Assembly: GCA_036244855.1 (NCBI GenBank)
Contig: BQKZ01007824.1
Location: 1-22,629 of the forward strand
DNA length: 22,629 bases
DNA from: Temnopleurus reevesii
Lineage: Eukaryota; Echinodermata; Echinoidea; Temnopleuroida; Temnopleuridae
Direction: 5' to 3'
Below are positions 9,158-19,312 of this stretch, in pieces. The first letter of the stretch is position 1, and each line of letters opens with the position of its first letter. Both the position numbers and the translations under genes were made by a program. The notes beneath the pieces are model-generated. The model saw nothing but the letters and a program-made list of their open reading frames with translations. It was not told where the DNA came from and searched no databases.

Positions 9158-9820
9158 TTACTTTCATACCATTGTCAGTAGTGGATGTAGATAATTTGAC
9201 TACACTCAAATAATATTACGGCGTAAACTTCCCCACTTTTTTACTTTCTTTTCCTTAAACCGATAGACCAGTTTTGGGAGGATGGCGCTTCAGATACTTA
9301 ACTACTTTATGAGCTGTAGTAAAATTATTACCATAATTCAGTTTTTCAATGGCAAATTAGAGCATGTTCATAGTTTGTTTGATTAAAATCGATCAAGTAA
9401 TGGCTAAATAGCAAAATAAAAAAAATGATGCTGCGGTCTCTCTCCCTAGCAGAACATGATTCACGTACAAAATGAATGCGAACTCACACACCACAGAAAT
9501 TACCACCGATTGCTCCGCCCTTTCCGGGCCGACGCTCCGCCGTGCGAAAGCACACTGTAGGGATCATGGCTGATTAATTGGCGTCTTCGACGTAACATAC
9601 TCCAGAATACGTAACATTTTCTCTCCTTATTTCGTAGACAGTTATATTTATGTATGTAAAGCAACTTATGCATACATTAGCTCGTTTCACATCACTTTCT
9701 GCATCCCGATCATTACGAATCTATACTTTTAAGCAAATGGATTTTCCGTATGTGATAACTGTTAGGAATTGTGTTGAAGAAATAGTATTTATTGTTGTCA
9801 TTAAAAACAACATCAACAAC
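9158..9820. other. Intergenic, nothing firmly recognised
   Basis: A GC-rich patch at 9510-9560 (CCGGGCCGACGCTCCGCCGT) stands out from the AT-rich surroundings but matches nothing I know. A 77-codon plus-strand frame (9650-9883) overlaps the duplicated flank and looks accidental. Confidence 0.45.
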
Positions 9821-9944
9821 GAGATCTTAAGTGCCATTTACATGTACATGACTGATGTCGTACAAAATGATAGTCACAAATAGAAGTATCTAATCAATGT
9901 ATAGTGGATAGAACAACTCAAATTCAAAATATGACCTACATACG
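9821..9944. repeat. Array-flank segment X, first copy
   Basis: About 124 bp closely matching 18911-19029: both share GTGCCAT(T/A)TACATGTACA, GACTGATGTCGTACA, and end ATTCAAAAT(A/G)TGACCTACA. It lies just before receptor unit 1 and marks the edge of the duplicated unit. Confidence 0.8.
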
Positions 9945-10074
9945 TAAACTTTGCAGGAAATATGAGTCCATTGTACTTTGAAATCACTTTACCATGTTTA
10001 CACGTATATCTTGATAGCGCATGAACCACTTCGTACTATTTTTTTTTTCATTTTTCGTTGCAACCTGCTTTCAA

Positions 10075-10690
10075 CGATCTAATTAATATCGGCTAATCAG
10101 CTTGATTTCATATTTTTAAGATAATAATAACACAATGTTCCAAAGTGTTTTTAACATTGCTTACATGTATGTAAAAAAAAATCATCAAATTTGACACACA
10201 TGTCACGCGGTGAATAAACAATCTAAAAGGTGAATGATACTTTTTTTAGAGTCCTAAACGATCCTTTTGTGAGAACCTTGCACCAATATCATACGAACTG
10301 TCCATTTATTATTTAATGCAGTGAGATAGAGTAACATAATGGCAATATCCAGGTACATAGCACACCCTGAAAACAATGAAATTTTCGTTCAAAGAGGTAT
10401 TTAATATCAGCAAGAAATAAAACATTAAGACTGGCGTAGAAGGAAAATTACCGGCATTCCTATCAAACAGAAACATTCTAAAAGAAAACTTGTTATCATT
10501 TTAGTGTCGCACATCATCAAAGGGGAACTGCAAAGCAACTCCTATTTTGAAAATTGTAATGTGCATTTTCATTCGCGCACGGTATGCGCATTTAACAAGA
10601 CGCGCATGAAACAATGATTTTGATTGGCACGTTTCGATCAACTGCAACTTCCGATCAATTGCAACTCTTGAACAACACCCCCTTAGTTAC
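10075..10690. other. Non-coding part of unit 1, 3' of the receptor fragment
   Basis: Matched by 14671-15300 in unit 2. It contains a short ATTTTAGTGTCGCACATCATC piece (about 10499) resembling the DNA just after the stop of the intact receptors (ATTTTAATGTCACACGTCAT). The fragment therefore kept part of a receptor 3' flank. Confidence 0.6.
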
Positions 10691-10995
10691 TTAAGATCGG
10701 GATTTAGATTCTATCTCATCGAACAAAGCTGCCCAACATCTCTTCGAAGGATCAGAAAAGAACAGTTGCTTCACTGCCTCGCGGAACTCTGGATAGCTCA
10801 GGGTATAGACAATGAGGTTCACACAAGAGTTCCACAGAGCATGAACGTTAACTGCGCGGTATAGCGGGCTATACAGGTAGGAATCTGGGAGGAGCCCAAG
10901 GTGGTAGGAGAAGTATAGCAGAACTGTGTCAGACCCCAACAGATGATGAACACGAGAACGACTGTGGATCTAGCATTCGCAACGCATGGCCTTTT
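10691..10995 (-). pseudogene. GPCR fragment 1 (TM6-TM7-tail), broken
   Basis: Encodes the end of a receptor like those at 11320 and 15910: YHLGLLPDSYLYSPLYRAVN, the TM7 region, and a tail ending ESKSRS. Against the intact copy it has a 2-base insertion (AAGTATAGCAGAA for AAGTAGCAGAA), a further 2-base insertion near 10970 (GTGGATCTAGC for GTGAATAGC), a stop in the TM5-TM6 loop region, and the TM7 proline of NPxxY replaced by Leu (NLIVY). TM1-TM5 are absent. It is not functional as a receptor. Confidence 0.85.
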
Positions 10996-11319
10996 TCTTA
11001 GAAGAAATGTGTTATGTGAAAGGGATTTGGACTTTCATGGGCATAAATTTACGTCCATGGGTCTTTCTCGTCGTTGTATATAATACAGATAAACAAGTCT
11101 AGAGAAGCCATTTTGAATTGGGACTTGGTGGCTTCCTTACCCTGTTATATGCATCACTACTGACAAGAAATCAAATCAAATCACATCCAAATGTAAAACA
11201 ACGGAGATTGGCGGAAAGTGTGCGTGCAACTGTTGCACCCTGTCTAAACATAGACAGTTGTATCATTGAGACAAAAAAAAAATTCTCACCATTTTAATGT
11301 CACACGTCATTTCGGGATC
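10996..11319. other. Spacer between fragment 1 and GPCR 1
   Basis: Non-coding and conserved in unit 2 (15626-15909). It includes GGACTTTCATGGGCAT, a T/A-rich patch and an A10 run at about 11273. It is the 3' flank of GPCR 1; no AATAAA signal is obvious close to the stop. Confidence 0.55.
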
Positions 11320-12369
11320 TTACGATCGCGATATAGATTCTATATCATCAAATAAAGCTGTCGAATTTCTCTTCGAAGGAAAGAAAAGTTCCTTCACTGC
11401 CTTGCGGAACTCGGGATAGCTCAGTGTATAGACAACGGGGTTCACACAAGAGTTCCACAGAGCAAGAACGTTGACCGCGCGGTATAGCGGGCTATACAGG
11501 TAGGAATCTGGGAGGAGCCCAAGGTGATAGGAGAAGTAGCAGAACTGTGTCGGGCCCCAGCAGATGATGAACAAGAGAACGACTGTGAATAGCATTCGCA
11601 TGACACGCTTTTTGGCGATTAGATGCCTTACAGATGGGTTCAATCGGTAGAGGCGTTTATTGGCATCGAGAAGGAGAAGGGATTGACGATGAAGCGCATA
11701 CGCTGTAAGAACCTGCATAACGAGTGAAACAACGGTCGGTATCAGGAACTCAACCAAAAATACCACTGGTCCCCAAGCTATTTGCATCGCTCTGTTCGGG
11801 TATACCCTGCTGCATCCTTGCCCTAACGGAGAGACTCTTGTCAGACACAACACCGGTAGATTGACCGCGATGCCAAGAGACCAGATGACGGGTACCACCA
11901 GGGCCACTTTCCTCCTGGAGATCTCTTTGAACCGAAAAGGATATACAATTGCCAGATATCTCTCAACGGGTATGGCAGTGAGAGTCACTATGGATGAAAA
12001 TACCGAGACCCACATGAACAAGGAGCTGAAGATCACCCTGCAGTAGAGTTCACCGAAAACCGTCGAAGGAACCTGATCTGCAGTTGGTATTGGGACCATG
12101 AAGACAGAGGTGAAGAAGTCAGCAGTAGCCAGGGCTCCAACGAGGAGATCAGTAGACTTGCTTTGGTTTCGTCGCTGGAACAAGAGGATGATGACGAGAA
12201 GATTTCCAACAATCCCTAGAAGTGCTGTTATCATCTGAAGAATCACCCACCATTCCCATTTGATGGGTTTCCAAACCCATAAAGCTGATGCCAAAGAGGA
12301 ATTATCATCTACGGTCACATCACCATATTCAGAGAGTAATTGATTAACATGGTTATTCAAGTCTGACAT
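11320..12369 (-). CDS. Class A (rhodopsin-family) GPCR 1, probably peptide-receptor type
   Basis: Intronless, 349 residues. An extracellular N-terminus of about 38 residues has an N-glycosylation sequon (NSS at 23-25). Landmark residues are all present: GN at 55-56 (TM1), LATAD with Asp84 (TM2), Cys110 at the top of TM3 and Cys186 in loop 2 for the disulfide, ERY at 136-138, Trp163 (TM4), Pro211 (TM5), CWGP at 270-273 (TM6), NPVVY at 310-314 (TM7), and a short tail. The protein is a plasma-membrane receptor coupling to G proteins. The general look (ERYLAIVYP, SCVNP) suits neuropeptide-type receptors, but the ligand cannot be read from sequence. One oddity is Pro134 in TAIPVERY, where Ser or Thr is usual. 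The ATG is shared with GPCR 2. An acceptor-like ACATTCCAG lies about 20 bp upstream. Confidence 0.93.
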   Translation of the reverse strand: MSDLNNHVNQLLSEYGDVTVDDNSSLASALWVWKPIKWEWWVILQMITALLGIVGNLLVIILLFQRRNQSKSTDLLVGALATADFFTSVFMVPIPTADQVPSTVFGELYCRVIFSSLFMWVSVFSSIVTLTAIPVERYLAIVYPFRFKEISRRKVALVVPVIWSLGIAVNLPVLCLTRVSPLGQGCSRVYPNRAMQIAWGPVVFLVEFLIPTVVSLVMQVLTAYALHRQSLLLLDANKRLYRLNPSVRHLIAKKRVMRMLFTVVLLFIICWGPTQFCYFSYHLGLLPDSYLYSPLYRAVNVLALWNSCVNPVVYTLSYPEFRKAVKELFFPSKRNSTALFDDIESISRS

Positions 12370-14090
12370 CTTCTGACTGGTTGTTTTGCTGGAATGTATA
12401 GTGTTGCTCGAGCGTCAGGATACCAGAAGTATTCCAGAAATAAATAATCCTAGGAGTATTTATGAAATAATCCACTCTTAGGTAATTAGATGAACTTACA
12501 CACCGACATTAAGATCTTGCCTTCTTTATTATTGTCAATTCAGTGGTATGCATTTATCATACCCCAGTAGATTCAATACTGCTCAAAACGAGCTATAAAT
12601 AGCAATATCGGATCTGTCTTGGATTGAATGATCCCACTTTTAAAGTGCATTTGATGTCTTGATTCTTATAATTCTTTGATATTGTATCATTTTAAGTGGA
12701 GGAACCCATACCAATTGTAATTAATACCTTTTTCTTCACGTTTACCATCAATTTTTCATACTAAACATAATGCGGATAACTTGAAGGATAAATTTGTAGA
12801 TGCTATCAGAAGAGAAATAAATATGGTAGGAATAAGCTCAAAATCTAAAACATTGATTTCTCAACTTCCTGGCTGTAACATTCCATTTTTATCGAAAACT
12901 GGTTTTGTTCATTCAAATCCCACGACTGAGTTTCATTCGTAACATCGAATTTCTTGAATTTCTTTTTAGCATTTTAAGCACTACGACTGAACAACTAACG
13001 ATGCCGATATAGCAACAAAGAGCTAATGGGATTTGAAATAGACTTGAAATATTTGAGTGATGGGGGCTTTGTGCTATGATAAAGGGATATGCTTTTATTA
13101 TAACCATTCCACATCGATTGGCATTTCATAAAATGGATAAACCCTGAGATTCCAACTTAAGTGACGATTTTGTAAAAACCTTTTTAGATGCTTAATGGAC
13201 TTTTCCATACACCAAGTCTATAACACTGTCCCTGACAGAAAAAAAAAAATCAATGAGAGATGAATATAAAAAAAGGATAAACTCCAAACTTCTAGAACTG
13301 TCGCTATGACCAACAAACCCATTCAAATATTCACTGACTCGAGTGACTGACAACCCAAACTGGTTCAATTTGTTAAATTTGAAAGCGCTATAACTATGAA
13401 AAAATGTCTTGCATCTACTGACTGGTATACAAAACTAAACAAAATCAAACTTGATTGTGACCTTTCCATACCTAACAATCTGTTTGGAGCATCACTTGCA
13501 AATAATGCAAGGGAGCAAAATGGTAAAAAGGGAAAGAAAACAGAAAAATAAGGAAATTACTCGTTTAAAGCGAAAACATTTGTATTTTAGTGTTTAATTT
13601 CGATTGAAATACATGAATGATATCTAAATCCGGAAGGTATTTATGATCGGTATTTTTCAAAATATTTGTAAATGTTCCTTGTTATTCTATCACTAAAACC
13701 TTCACGCAAACCTTTGTGCCTTCGATTTGGTTGACTTTGTTGTCCAGAATGTTTCATGACCTAAACTGAGGCAGCTAGACTAGGACGCAGTTCAATAATA
13801 CGACATGAAACCAATAACAAAAGTCGGTTTAACAGAGAATAGTTTAACGGCAGGTTTGAACGGGACAAGCAGTTACGAAACTGGACATCAAAACTGGTTT
13901 GGAAATCCATTTCGCAAGGTAAATTATTCATGACCAGGGACCAGTTCAACGCATGAGACTCGTAAAGCAGCCTGAAGTTGCAAAAAAGCGACCTGGATAT
14001 GTTAAGCATCAAGCTGTTTCCGCTCTGTTGCCTCCGCTATGTACAGAGACAGTACAAGGACAAAAAATGTACAAATCAATATACACATAC
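12370..14090. other. 5' flank of GPCR 1, non-coding part of unit 1
   Basis: Matched throughout by 16960-18863. It presumably contains the promoter; an intron in the 5' leader is possible but unproven. The block near 13940-14040 (AAGCAGCCTGAAGTTG) is the empty site corresponding to the MITE insertion in unit 2. The open frames here (12913-13107, 13761-14012) are not preserved in the other copy. Confidence 0.6.
12721..12943 (+). other. Possible decayed coding remnant, unit 1
   Basis: The plus-strand frame reads LIPFSSRLPSIFHTKHNADN and on to SKTGFVHSN, about 74 codons. The same frame is open in unit 2 (17296-17520), and the two small length differences I could align between the copies are multiples of three. 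I do not recognise the family; it may be an old transposon piece or chance. Confidence 0.25.
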
Positions 14091-14670
14091 TGAAATTTAA
14101 CAAGTCGTGAACGCAGAAGGCAATAAATCAATAAAAATCCCGAAAAACTAATGTGCAGTTCCTATTTACGACGGACTACTTTTAATTAGTTCCGTGTGTT
14201 TTATTTTGGAAAGGGTAGATATATATTGATAATAAGGCTGAATAGTGATTGAATGACTATCATTTATGATCCATTTTTTGCAGAATCCCTCATACTTTTC
14301 CAGAGATGCAAGATACATATCATGTATTGGTCATAAGTCTCTTGACGTTATTGAGGTCATCATGTGAGTCCGGGATTTTCCGGATAAGATAAAAGCTTAT
14401 TTTATATCATGAAATCGTCTGGTTCGCAATTTTGCTGCTCCAAATCTAAAGGATGTTCATTGAAAGTTATAGTCTAAAACAGGACATCAGCAAACAAAAC
14501 CAAGACAGGGCAAACTGTTCCTTTGTCAATGAAAAAATGCACATACGTGCTTTAATTGTTAATCAGCTGAATGTTCTCATCAAAATGCATGCATAATCGG
14601 GAGCCGGTGACTATAATGACATCCAAGGAACAATGGCATTATTCGTCCATCTGTAAAAAGGGTCCTTGAT
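14091..14670. other. Spacer between unit 1 and unit 2
   Basis: 580 bp with no counterpart elsewhere in the window. It replaces the X segment that would be expected here if the units were perfectly tandem. No gene is seen. Confidence 0.55.
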
Positions 14671-15300
14671 CGATCTAAGTAATATCGGCTAATCAGCTTG
14701 ATTTAAGATTTTTAAAATAATAATAACACAATGTTCCAAAGTGTTTTAACATTGCTTACATGTATGTACAAAAAATCATCAAACTTGACAGACATGTCAC
14801 GCGGTGAATAAACAATCTGAAAGGTGAATGATACTTTTTTAAGTCACAAACGATCCGTTTGTGAGAACCTTGCACCGATAATCATAGAAACTGTGCATTT
14901 ATTCTTTAATTCAGTGAGATAGAGTTACATAATGACAATATCCAGGTTCACAGCGCACCCCGAAAACAATGACAGTTTTGTTAAAAGAGGTTTATCAACA
15001 TAGTTCTATAAAGAAATAAAACATCAAGACTGGCGTAGAAGGAAAATTGCCGGCGTTCCTATCAAACAGAAACATGCTAAAAGAAAACGTGTTATCATTT
15101 TAATGCCGCACATCATCCCAGGGAATGTTGTTCAAAATTAACTGCAAAACAACTCCTTCTTTGAAAATTGTAATGTGCATTTTTATTCGCGCACGGTATG
15201 CGCATTTAACCAGACGCGCATGAAACAATGATTTTGATTGGCACGTTCCGATCAACTGCAAATTGCGATCAATTGCAACTTTTGAACAACACCCCCTTAG

Positions 15301-15636
15301 TTACTTAAGATCGAACAAAGCTGCCCAACGTCTCTTCGAAGAATCAGGAATAAACAGTTCCTTCACTGCCTCGCGGAACTCTGGATAGCTCAGGGTATAG
15401 ACGATGGGGTTCACACAGGAGTTCCACAGGGAAAGAACGTTAACCGCGCGGTGTAGCGGGCTATACAGGTAGGAATCTGGGAGGAGCCCAAGGTGATAGG
15501 AGAAGTAGCAGAACTGTGTCGGGCCCCAACAGATGATGAACAAGAGAACGACTGTGAATAGTATTCGCAACACACGGCCTTTTTTTTTGAAGAAATGTGT
15601 TATGTGAAAGGGATTTGGACTTTCATGGGCATGAAT
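15301..15636 (-). pseudogene. GPCR fragment 2 (TM6-TM7-tail), partly open
   Basis: Counterpart of fragment 1. From a TAA at 15639-15637 the frame is open through NPFHITHFFKKKGRVLR, CWGP and NPIVY to a stop at 15301, so TM6, loop 3 and TM7 are intact here. TM1-TM5 are missing and there is no upstream ATG or good acceptor. Compared with fragment 1, a 22-base deletion between two ATCG repeats near 15313 shifts the end, giving ALFDLK instead of ALFDEIESKSRS. The loop sequence before TM6 differs from both intact receptors, so the fragments come from a somewhat diverged relative. Confidence 0.8.
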
Positions 15637-15909
15637 TTACGTCCATGGGTCTTTCTAATCGTTGTCTATAATCGAGATAAACAAGTCTAGAGAAGCCATT
15701 TTGAATTGGGACTTGGTGGCTTCCTTACCCTGTTATATACATCACTACTGACAGTAGATCAAATCAAATCACAATCAAATGTAAAACAACGGAGATCGGA
15801 GGAACGTGCGCGTGCAACTGTTGCACCCTGTCTAAACATATGCATTTGTATCATTGAAACAAAAAAAAAACCTTCTCACCATTTTAATGTCACACGTCAT
15901 TTCCGGTTC
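15637..15909. other. Spacer between fragment 2 and GPCR 2
   Basis: Homologous to 10996-11319. Non-coding 3' flank of GPCR 2. Confidence 0.55.
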
Positions 15910-16959
15910 TTACGATCGCGATTTAGATTCTATCTCATCAAATAAAGCTGTCGAACTTCTCTTCCAAGGAATGAAAAGTTCCTTCACTGCCTTGCGGAAC
16001 TCAGGATAGCTCATGGTATAGACGATGGGGTTCACACAAGAGTTCCACAGAGCAAGAACGTTGACCGCGCGGTATAGCGGGCTATACAGGTAGGAATCAG
16101 GGAGGAGCCCAAGGTGATAGAAGAAGTAGCAGAACTGTGTCGGACCCCAACAGATGATGAACAAGAGAACGACTGTGAATAGCATTCGCATAACACGCTT
16201 TTTGGCGATTAGATGCCTTACGGATGGGTTTGATCGGTCGAGGCGTTTATTGGCATCGAGATGGAGAAGGGATTGACGATGAAGCGCATACGCTGTAAGA
16301 ACCTGCATAACGAGTGAAACAACGGTCGGTATCAGGAACTCAACCAAAAATACCACTGGTCCCCAAGCTATTTGCATCGCTCTGTTCGGGTATACCGTGC
16401 TGCATCCCTGCCCTAACAGAGAGACCCTTGTTATAAACAACACCTGTAGATTGACCGCGATGCCAAGAGACCAGATGAGGGGTACCACCAAGGCTATTTT
16501 TCTCCTGGAGATCTCTTTGAACCGGAAAGGGTATACAATTGCCAGATATCTCTCAACGGGTATGGCAGTGAGGGTCACTATGGATGAATATAACGAGACC
16601 CACATGAACAAGGAGCTGAAGATCACCCTGCAGTAGAGTTCACCGGGAATCGTCAAAGGAACCTGAGCTGCAGATGGTATTGGGACCATGAAGACAGAGG
16701 TGAAGAAGTCAGCGGTTGCCAGGGCTCCAACGAGGAGATCAGTAGACTTGCTCTGGTTTCGTCGCTGGAGCAAGAGGATGATGACGAGTAGATTTCCAAC
16801 AATCCCTAGAAGTGCTGTTATCATCTGAAGAATCACCCACCATTTCCATTCGATAGGTTTCCAAACCCATAATGGTGATGCCAACGAGGAATTTTCTTCT
16901 CCGGTCACATCACCATAATCAGAGAATACTTGATTAACATGGTTATTCAAGTCTGACAT
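15910..16959 (-). CDS. Class A (rhodopsin-family) GPCR 2, tandem paralogue of GPCR 1
   Basis: Intronless, 349 residues, same length and landmarks as GPCR 1: Asn56, Asp84, Cys110/Cys186, ERY 136-138, Trp163, Pro211, CWGP 270-273, NPIVY 310-314, sequon NSS 23-25, and the odd Pro134. The ATG at 16959-16957 aligns with that of GPCR 1. The frame stays open upstream to a TTG at 17031, but that stretch aligns with non-coding leader in unit 1, so I did not use it. About 35 residues differ from GPCR 1 (roughly 90% identity), mostly in the N-terminus, the TM2-TM3 loop and loop 2. It is probably functional with altered ligand preference; that is inference. Confidence 0.93.
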   Translation of the reverse strand: MSDLNNHVNQVFSDYGDVTGEENSSLASPLWVWKPIEWKWWVILQMITALLGIVGNLLVIILLLQRRNQSKSTDLLVGALATADFFTSVFMVPIPSAAQVPLTIPGELYCRVIFSSLFMWVSLYSSIVTLTAIPVERYLAIVYPFRFKEISRRKIALVVPLIWSLGIAVNLQVLFITRVSLLGQGCSTVYPNRAMQIAWGPVVFLVEFLIPTVVSLVMQVLTAYALHRQSLLHLDANKRLDRSNPSVRHLIAKKRVMRMLFTVVLLFIICWGPTQFCYFFYHLGLLPDSYLYSPLYRAVNVLALWNSCVNPIVYTMSYPEFRKAVKELFIPWKRSSTALFDEIESKSRS

Positions 16960-18610
16960 CTTCTGACTGGTTGTTAAGTTTGCTGGAATGTATAGTGCTG
17001 CTCGAGCGTCAAAATACCAGAAGTATTCCAAAAGTAAATATTTCTAGGAGTATTTATCAAATAATCTCCTCTGAGGGACTTCGTTGAATTTCCAGTTTGA
17101 TGTTTAGGTGTTGCCTTTGTTCTTATTTGCATTCCAGTGATGTAAATTAACAAAATATCAGTAGGCAGGGTAGGTTCAATACTGCTCAAAACGAGCAATA
17201 AATAGCAATTCAGCGGATGTGTTTTGGAATTAAAATATTCCCCTTTTGAAGCACATTTTTATGTCTTGATTCCTGTAATTCTGGGATCATTTTAAGTGGA
17301 TGAACCATTACTAATTGCATTAATACCTTTTTCTTCACGTTTACCATCGATTTTTCCTACTAAACATAATGCGGGTAACTTGAAGGAGAAATTTGGAAAT
17401 GCTATTAGAAAAAAAAAAGAAGAGACGTTAGGAAAAGGGTCAAAATCTAAAATTATATTGATTTTTAAACTTCCTGGCCATAACATTTCCTTTTCATCGA
17501 AAACTGGTTTTGTTCAGTAAAAAGCAAACTAATAAGTTTCACTCGCAACGTCGACTTTCTTGAAATAATTTCTATAACATTTTAAGCACTACCACTGAAC
17601 AACTAAACACTGAACAACGATGCCGATATCGCAACAAAAAGCTTATTGGATTTGAAATAGAAATATTTTAGTTATGTGGGGGCTTTGTGCTATGATGAAG
17701 AGATATCCTTTTAGCTACAATCATACCATATCGACTGGCATTTCATAAAATGTATAAACCCTGAGATTCCAACTTCAGTGGCGATTTCTAAAAAATCTTT
17801 TCAAATGTTTAATGGACTTTTCCATACACCAAGTCTATAACACTGTCCCTGACAGAAAAACAAAATCTGAAAGGGGTCTATCAATGAGAGATGTATATAA
17901 AAAAGATGAACTCCAAACTTCCAGAACTGTCGCTATGACCAACAAAACCATTCACATATTCACTGACTCGAGTTGCTGACAACCCAAACTGGTTCAAGTT
18001 GTTAAATATGAAAGATATGACAAAAAATATCTTCCTTCTACTGACTGATATACAAAACTAAACAAAACCAAACTTGAGTGTGACCTTTCCATATTTAACA
18101 ATCTGTTTAGAGCATCAGTTGCAAAGAATGCAAGGAGGCCAAATGGTCAAAAAAACCCAGAAAGATAAGATAATAGTTTATTTAAGCAAGAAACATTCGT
18201 ATTTTAGTGCTTAATTGCAATTGAAACACATGAATGATATCTAAATCCGGAAGGGATTTATGATCGGTATTTTTCAAAATATTTGTAAATGCTCCTCATT
18301 ATTTTCTGATTTTTACATTTGCCTTATCACTAAAACCTTCACGCAAACCTTTGTGCCTTCGATTTGGTTGACTTTGTTGTCCGGAATTTTTCATGACATA
18401 AACTAAGGCAGACTAGGACGCAGTTCAATAATACGACATTACACTAATAACGGAAATCAGTTTAACAGAAAATAGTTTAACGGCAGGTTTGAACGGGACA
18501 AGCAGTTACGAAACTGGACATCAAAACTGGTTTGGAAATCCATTTCGTATTGTAGATATTCATGACCAGCAGACTAGGGACCAGCTCAACGCTCGAGACT
18601 CTTAAAGCAG
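16960..18610. other. 5' flank of GPCR 2, non-coding part of unit 2
   Basis: Colinear with 12370-13980 of unit 1. No gene is supported; the short frames at 16974-17198 and 17292-17486 are not shared in sense with unit 1. Confidence 0.6.
17296..17520 (+). other. Possible decayed coding remnant, unit 2
   Basis: A 74-codon plus-strand frame with IPFSSRLPSIFPTKHNAGN and SSKTGFVQ, the partner of 12721-12943. The frame is kept between copies although the unit 1 copy has an in-frame stop upstream and lacks the ATG. The origin is unknown. Confidence 0.25.
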
Positions 18611-18613
18611 CCT

Positions 18614-18747
18614 AAAGCCCCGGTCACATATGACCCCGGAATCAACACGGTTCACCCCGACTCTTTATTAATTCACTGTTAACTGCATCAGAACAACGAG
18701 TCGGGGGGAATCGTGTTGCTTACGGGGTCCTATGTGACCGGGGCTTT
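18614..18747. repeat. 134 bp foldback MITE, absent from the sister copy
   Basis: It starts AAAGCCCCGGTCACA and ends TGTGACCGGGGCTTT, with inverted arms of about 50 bp and a 30 bp loop. In unit 1 the corresponding site reads AGCAGCCTGAAGTTGC with no insertion, so it arrived after the duplication. The borders are compatible with a TA or TAA target duplication, within one base of uncertainty. Confidence 0.88.
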
Positions 18748-18910
18748 AAGTTGCAAAAAAGCGACCTGAATATGTTAAGCATCAAGCTGTTTCCGCTCTG
18801 TTGCCTCCGCTATATACAGAGACAGTACAAGAACAAAAAAAATGTACAAATCAATACACATACGGACACCGGAAGATCACGCGGGAAGTAATTATTCACA
18901 TTGTGCTGCA

Positions 18911-19029
18911 GATCGTAAGTGCCATATACATGTACATGACTGATGTCGTACACACATAGTTACAAATACAAGTATCTAATCAAAGAATAGTGCTTAGAAA
19001 ACTCACATTCAAAATGTGACCTACACACG
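18911..19029. repeat. Array-flank segment X, second copy (start of a third unit)
   Basis: It matches 9821-9944 in the same orientation. The match stops at GACCTACACACG, directly at the outer end of the LTR. It is the surviving left edge of a further repeat unit. Confidence 0.8.
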
Positions 19030-19312
19030 CTGTCACACCCGGATACAATGAGGAGACATTTAATTCAGCAATCTTAAGTTCAACAAGTTTAATTCAACCC
19101 TTGAAGTATAAGTGCAACAATATGTTTGACAATGTTAAGTATTTTATGTTCAACAATTTAATTAGAGGTTCAACAAGAATCCACTGGTAAGATTGTGTGC
19201 GCACATATATCATGTATATAGTTTATCCCCAATGAGCATTAAACAAATCAGAAGTTACAGTTACGGATCTGTCAATTTTAATTTAAACAAGAATCAGGCC
19301 TTTTAGAAGTTA

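Larger units (their letters stand above)
10075..14090. repeat. Tandem duplication unit 1 (receptor fragment + GPCR + flanks)
   Basis: Colinear with 14671-18863 at an offset of about 4.6 kb. Similarity starts at CGATCTAA(T/G)TAATATCGG and ends at GTACAAATCAATA(TA)CACATAC. Coding and non-coding parts are both alike, so this was a DNA-level tandem duplication. The parts are: 10075-10690 non-coding, the receptor fragment, an intergenic piece, GPCR 1, then about 1.7 kb of 5' flank. Confidence 0.9.
14671..18863. repeat. Tandem duplication unit 2 (receptor fragment + GPCR + flanks)
   Basis: Colinear partner of 10075-14090, with the same order of parts. It is about 180 bp longer, mostly because of the 134 bp MITE at 18614-18747. 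The non-coding part at 14671-15300 holds nothing beyond what unit 1 holds. Confidence 0.9.

Noticed and set aside
11861..16636. Plus-strand frames at 11861-12046 and 16397-16636
   Set aside because: They are antisense to the receptor coding sequence and conserved only because the receptors are.
16960..17031. A 24-residue N-terminal extension of GPCR 2
   Set aside because: It would start at TTG, not ATG, and the aligned DNA in unit 1 has no matching open frame or start. The shared ATG of the MSDLNNHV start is preferred.
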